64,000 nucleotides of DNA from Chengkuizengella marina (GTDB lineage Bacteria > Bacillota > Bacilli > Paenibacillales > KCTC-33759): contig NZ_SIJB01000028.1 of NCBI RefSeq assembly GCF_009910845.1, positions 124,001 through 188,000 of the forward strand, written 5' to 3'. Made by a program: the position numbers and the translations under genes. Below, in pieces: positions 61,836 to 64,000 of the stretch (the stretch's first letter is position 1; each line of letters starts with the position of its first letter). Under the pieces are notes generated by a model. That model saw only the letters and a program-made list of their open reading frames with translations, was not told the origin of the DNA and did no database searches.

Positions 61836-63059
61836 ATGGAAAAAGTTGTTTTTGATCTTTACTCACCAGAATATCAGGAGAATCCGTATCCAACACTATC
61901 TTATTTTAGAGAACAGGATGAACGTATCCACGAATTTACGATTAAAAGAGGTACAAACGAAGTAAAGAGCTGGTTGGTAACACGATATAATGATGTTGTA
62001 ACCCTAATGAAAGATGAGAGAATTACAAAAGATATTTTAAATGTGATGTCTAAAAACGAAATACAACAGCAAAATTATATTGAAGAATACGAATTTTTTA
62101 TTAACAATATGTTGTTTAATGATCCTCCTGATCATGGGCGATTACGTTCTTTAGTACATAAAGTTTTTTTTCCACGTATGATAGAAGGTTTGAGAACAAG
62201 AATTGAAGAAATCTCTACAAATCTTCTCGATCAGCTGGAAACAAAAACAAATGTAGATCTAATGGAAGATTATGCAGTTCCCTTGCCTATTATAGTTATT
62301 TCAGAAATGATGGGGATTCCTGAAAAAGATCGCAACCAGTTCAGAATCTGGTCAAACGCATCTACTAGTGTGGCAAACGGAGATGAGGAGATAGAGAAGC
62401 TTAACTCCTATATAAAAGACTTTATTCATTATCTTGAAACGATCATAGAAGAAAGAAAACAGTCTCCTCAAGACGATATTATTAGCGGTCTAGTAATGGC
62501 TCAGGAAGATGGACAAAAACTCTCTAAAAAAGAGCTTCTTTCTATGCTTTTTCTTCTAATTGTCGCAGGTCATGAAACAACTGTGAATTTGATAGGAAAT
62601 GGCATGTTAGCTCTACTCCAACATCCTGAACAACTTGATAAATTGAGAAAACATCCTGAACTTGTAGGCAGAGCAGTGGAAGAGTTATTACGATTTACCA
62701 ATCCTGTTGAATTTGCAACATCTCGCTATGCTTTAGAGGATTTTACTCTTTATGGAAAAGAGATTAAAAAGGGTGATATGATATTTTTAAGTCTTGCTGC
62801 AGCCAACCGTGATCCAAAACATTTTGAAAATCCAGAAAAACTTGATATTACTAGAGAAGAAAACAAACATATTGCTTTTGGTTTTGGGATGCACTATTGT
62901 TTAGGAGCACCACTAGCTCGTCTGGAAAGTCAAATAGCATTTCAAGCTTTAATTCAACGTTATCCTAACATTAAACTGAATGTGAACGAAAAAGAACTCA
63001 AGTGGCGACATTCTGAAATTTTCAGAGGACTTACAGAACTACCAGTTAAGCTTAGATAA
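61836..63059 (+). CDS. Cytochrome P450 (bacterial soluble type)
   Basis: 407 residues. Conserved parts: I-helix LLIVAGHETTVNLIGNG (oxygen activation), K-helix VEELLRF (ExxR), and heme loop AFGFGMHYCLGAPLARLE with the proximal Cys. MLFNDPPDHGRLRSLVHKVF is the C-helix WxxxR-type region. The pattern is close to CYP107/CYP109 enzymes of Bacillus that oxidise fatty acids or terpenoids. ATG at 61836 follows GGGAGG; another ATG at 61818 is in frame. No redox partner or pathway gene is beside it, so the substrate is unknown. Confidence 0.93.
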   Translation: MEKVVFDLYSPEYQENPYPTLSYFREQDERIHEFTIKRGTNEVKSWLVTRYNDVVTLMKDERITKDILNVMSKNEIQQQNYIEEYEFFINNMLFNDPPDHGRLRSLVHKVFFPRMIEGLRTRIEEISTNLLDQLETKTNVDLMEDYAVPLPIIVISEMMGIPEKDRNQFRIWSNASTSVANGDEEIEKLNSYIKDFIHYLETIIEERKQSPQDDIISGLVMAQEDGQKLSKKELLSMLFLLIVAGHETTVNLIGNGMLALLQHPEQLDKLRKHPELVGRAVEELLRFTNPVEFATSRYALEDFTLYGKEIKKGDMIFLSLAAANRDPKHFENPEKLDITREENKHIAFGFGMHYCLGAPLARLESQIAFQALIQRYPNIKLNVNEKELKWRHSEIFRGLTELPVKLR

Positions 63060-63133
63060 TATCTTAATCTAACAAAATTCTGTATTTATTAAATATAAAT
63101 AAATAGTAATCATTATTAAATTTTTAAATAAAA

Positions 63134-63165
63134 TTAACACCGTCTAAAATTATAGATGGTGTTAA
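63134..63165. terminator. Bidirectional hairpin terminator
   Basis: TTAACACC-TCTA pairs with TAGA-GGTGTTAA around a 6-base loop (one mismatch), with AT-rich flanks. It lies between the converging P450 and hydrolase genes. Confidence 0.65.
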
Positions 63166-63201
63166 TATAATTATGAAACAATAAGTTCATTTTAATTGCA
63201 A

Positions 63202-63768
63202 CTAACGATAACGATCATGTGTTGGAGTAAACAAATCTTCTTGTGCACTTCTTACAAGTGAAAAGTGATCAATATTGTAATGACCATGAAGTATCTCATT
63301 ATGATGATGAATGATTTGATCCGCAGATAAAGTAGATGTATCACTTGTCGAGTGTCCATCCTTAACTAATGTGACATCAAAATGGTTTATTGTTGCGCTC
63401 CTTACAGCGGTGTCAATACAATGTTCTGTTTTGCAACCCATGATTACTAAGTGTTTGACATGATTTCCATGTAAATAACTTTTTAATTTCGTACCATAGA
63501 ATGCATTGGTTGCCTTTTTATCAAATATTTTGGAGTTTTCTGGTATATTGATATTTTGATGGATTTGAAACCCTTCTCCTTTGCCTTTACTAACATCTAA
63601 ATCTCTAACAAAAATAACTAAAGCTTTTGATTTTAAAGCTTTTTCAACAACTAAGTTAATGTTGTTCACTAATTTTTCTTTCATAAAAACAGTGTTTTGA
63701 TTTTGATTGCCATCAATTAATTCTTGTTGGGCATCAATGACTAATAAAGCTTGGTTTTTAATAATCAA
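63202..63768 (-). CDS. Isochorismatase-family cysteine hydrolase
   Basis: 188 residues. Catalytic Asp in LLVIDAQQEL, the Lys region in SKIFDKKATNAFYGT, and the nucleophile Cys in VIMGCKTEHCIDTAVRSA, with a cis-peptide region before it. The end (DQIIHHHNEILHG) is typical of the YecD/nicotinamidase-like group. TTG start with AAAAGGAG well placed. It may hydrolyse an amide or a vinyl ether; the substrate is unknown. Confidence 0.88.
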   Translation of the reverse strand: MIIKNQALLVIDAQQELIDGNQNQNTVFMKEKLVNNINLVVEKALKSKALVIFVRDLDVSKGKGEGFQIHQNINIPENSKIFDKKATNAFYGTKLKSYLHGNHVKHLVIMGCKTEHCIDTAVRSATINHFDVTLVKDGHSTSDTSTLSADQIIHHHNEILHGHYNIDHFSLVRSAQEDLFTPTHDRYR

Positions 63769-63789
63769 AACACTCCTTTTCTAATGTTA

Positions 63790-63831
63790 TTAAATTATTC
63801 TCTGTAACACCCCGCTATTTTTATAAATCAT
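63790..63831 (-). CDS. Possible 13-residue leader peptide
   Basis: A 13-codon frame (MIYKNSGVLQRII) with an excellent ribosome site AAAGGAGGCGG at good distance, located 21 bases upstream of the hydrolase gene in the same direction. It may be a coupled leader peptide. Little more can be said. Confidence 0.35.
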   Translation of the reverse strand: MIYKNSGVLQRII

Positions 63832-64000
63832 AAAACCGCCTCCTTTCTTTGTAGTTAACTTAACAAAATGGATAAGAAAATACAAATAAAGTTAATCATA
63901 CAGTTGGTATAAATAGTGCATTTTAATTAAAACACATGTACAGATGTATATGGCTTTAGTCACTTAAGAAAGATGAATTCATAATGACTTAGGAAAAAGG
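63832..64000. other. End of window, no gene seen
   Basis: AT-rich, probably the promoter region of the minus-strand hydrolase; no complete frame or clear hairpin was found. Confidence 0.4.

Overview
The window is chromosomal DNA of a low-GC, endospore-forming Gram-positive bacterium. Evidence is the CotS/CotSA spore-coat cluster, the GapB/CcpN/PPDK gluconeogenic module, Shine-Dalgarno sites close to AAGGAGG, frequent TTG/GTG starts, BlaI/M56 and SLH proteins, and copper-amine-oxidase-N domains. The mix fits Bacillales, most likely Paenibacillaceae; the genus is not determined. No tRNA, rRNA, prophage or CRISPR array was recognised. Most of the window is ordinary core chromosome; the accessory part is about 51-61.4 kb.

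0-9 kb: spore surface and polysaccharide. A minus-strand run (UTP-glucose-1-phosphate uridylyltransferase, GT4 glycosyltransferase, HipA-like kinase, CotS-type kinase) diverges from a plus-strand run (CotSA glycosyltransferase, CotS, a charged coat-like protein, a very acidic small protein). A UDP-glucose dehydrogenase converges on it. 9-19 kb: a lipase-like membrane hydrolase, membrane proteins, an aldo/keto reductase, a DUF3298-type secreted protein, a lipoprotein, a two-component system and a TPR protein. 13.2-13.5 kb holds a small self-contained transcription unit.

19.9-27.8 kb: a gluconeogenesis block of malic enzyme, GapB, an SR1P-like peptide (overlapping both neighbours), PPDK, CcpN, the PPDK regulatory kinase/phosphatase and GlpX. 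A nearly identical 39-bp element lies in front of both malic enzyme and gapB and is probably the CcpN operator. 28-50.6 kb: SRAP, NAD(P)HX repair, a YcdB-SLH protein, BlaI with an M56-kelch fusion, MATE, aldehyde dehydrogenase with DUF779, a lactone oxidase/aldolase pair, a 5'-nucleotidase with LysM, two small low-complexity proteins sharing a promoter-like motif, a DedA-NERD fusion, a chemoreceptor, an MBL hydrolase and a nitroreductase.

51-61.4 kb: the most interesting region. A strong promoter drives a structured RNA of about 160 nt. After it come five secreted proteins of the Hbl/Nhe (ClyA-like) helical toxin type with a lipoprotein and a PrsA-like foldase between them. The five are modular: two have the hydrophobic hairpin, one has a polar Cys-containing insert instead, one lacks the insert and is fused to six beta/gamma-crystallin motifs, and one is a minimal helical protein. 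A decayed crystallin remnant after the third toxin shows that the fusion was once present there too. Three copies of a non-coding repeat lie before, inside and after the region, and an IS3-family (IS150-like) element has inserted in the loop of what was the terminator of the last toxin gene. A cytochrome P450 and an isochorismatase-family hydrolase end the window.
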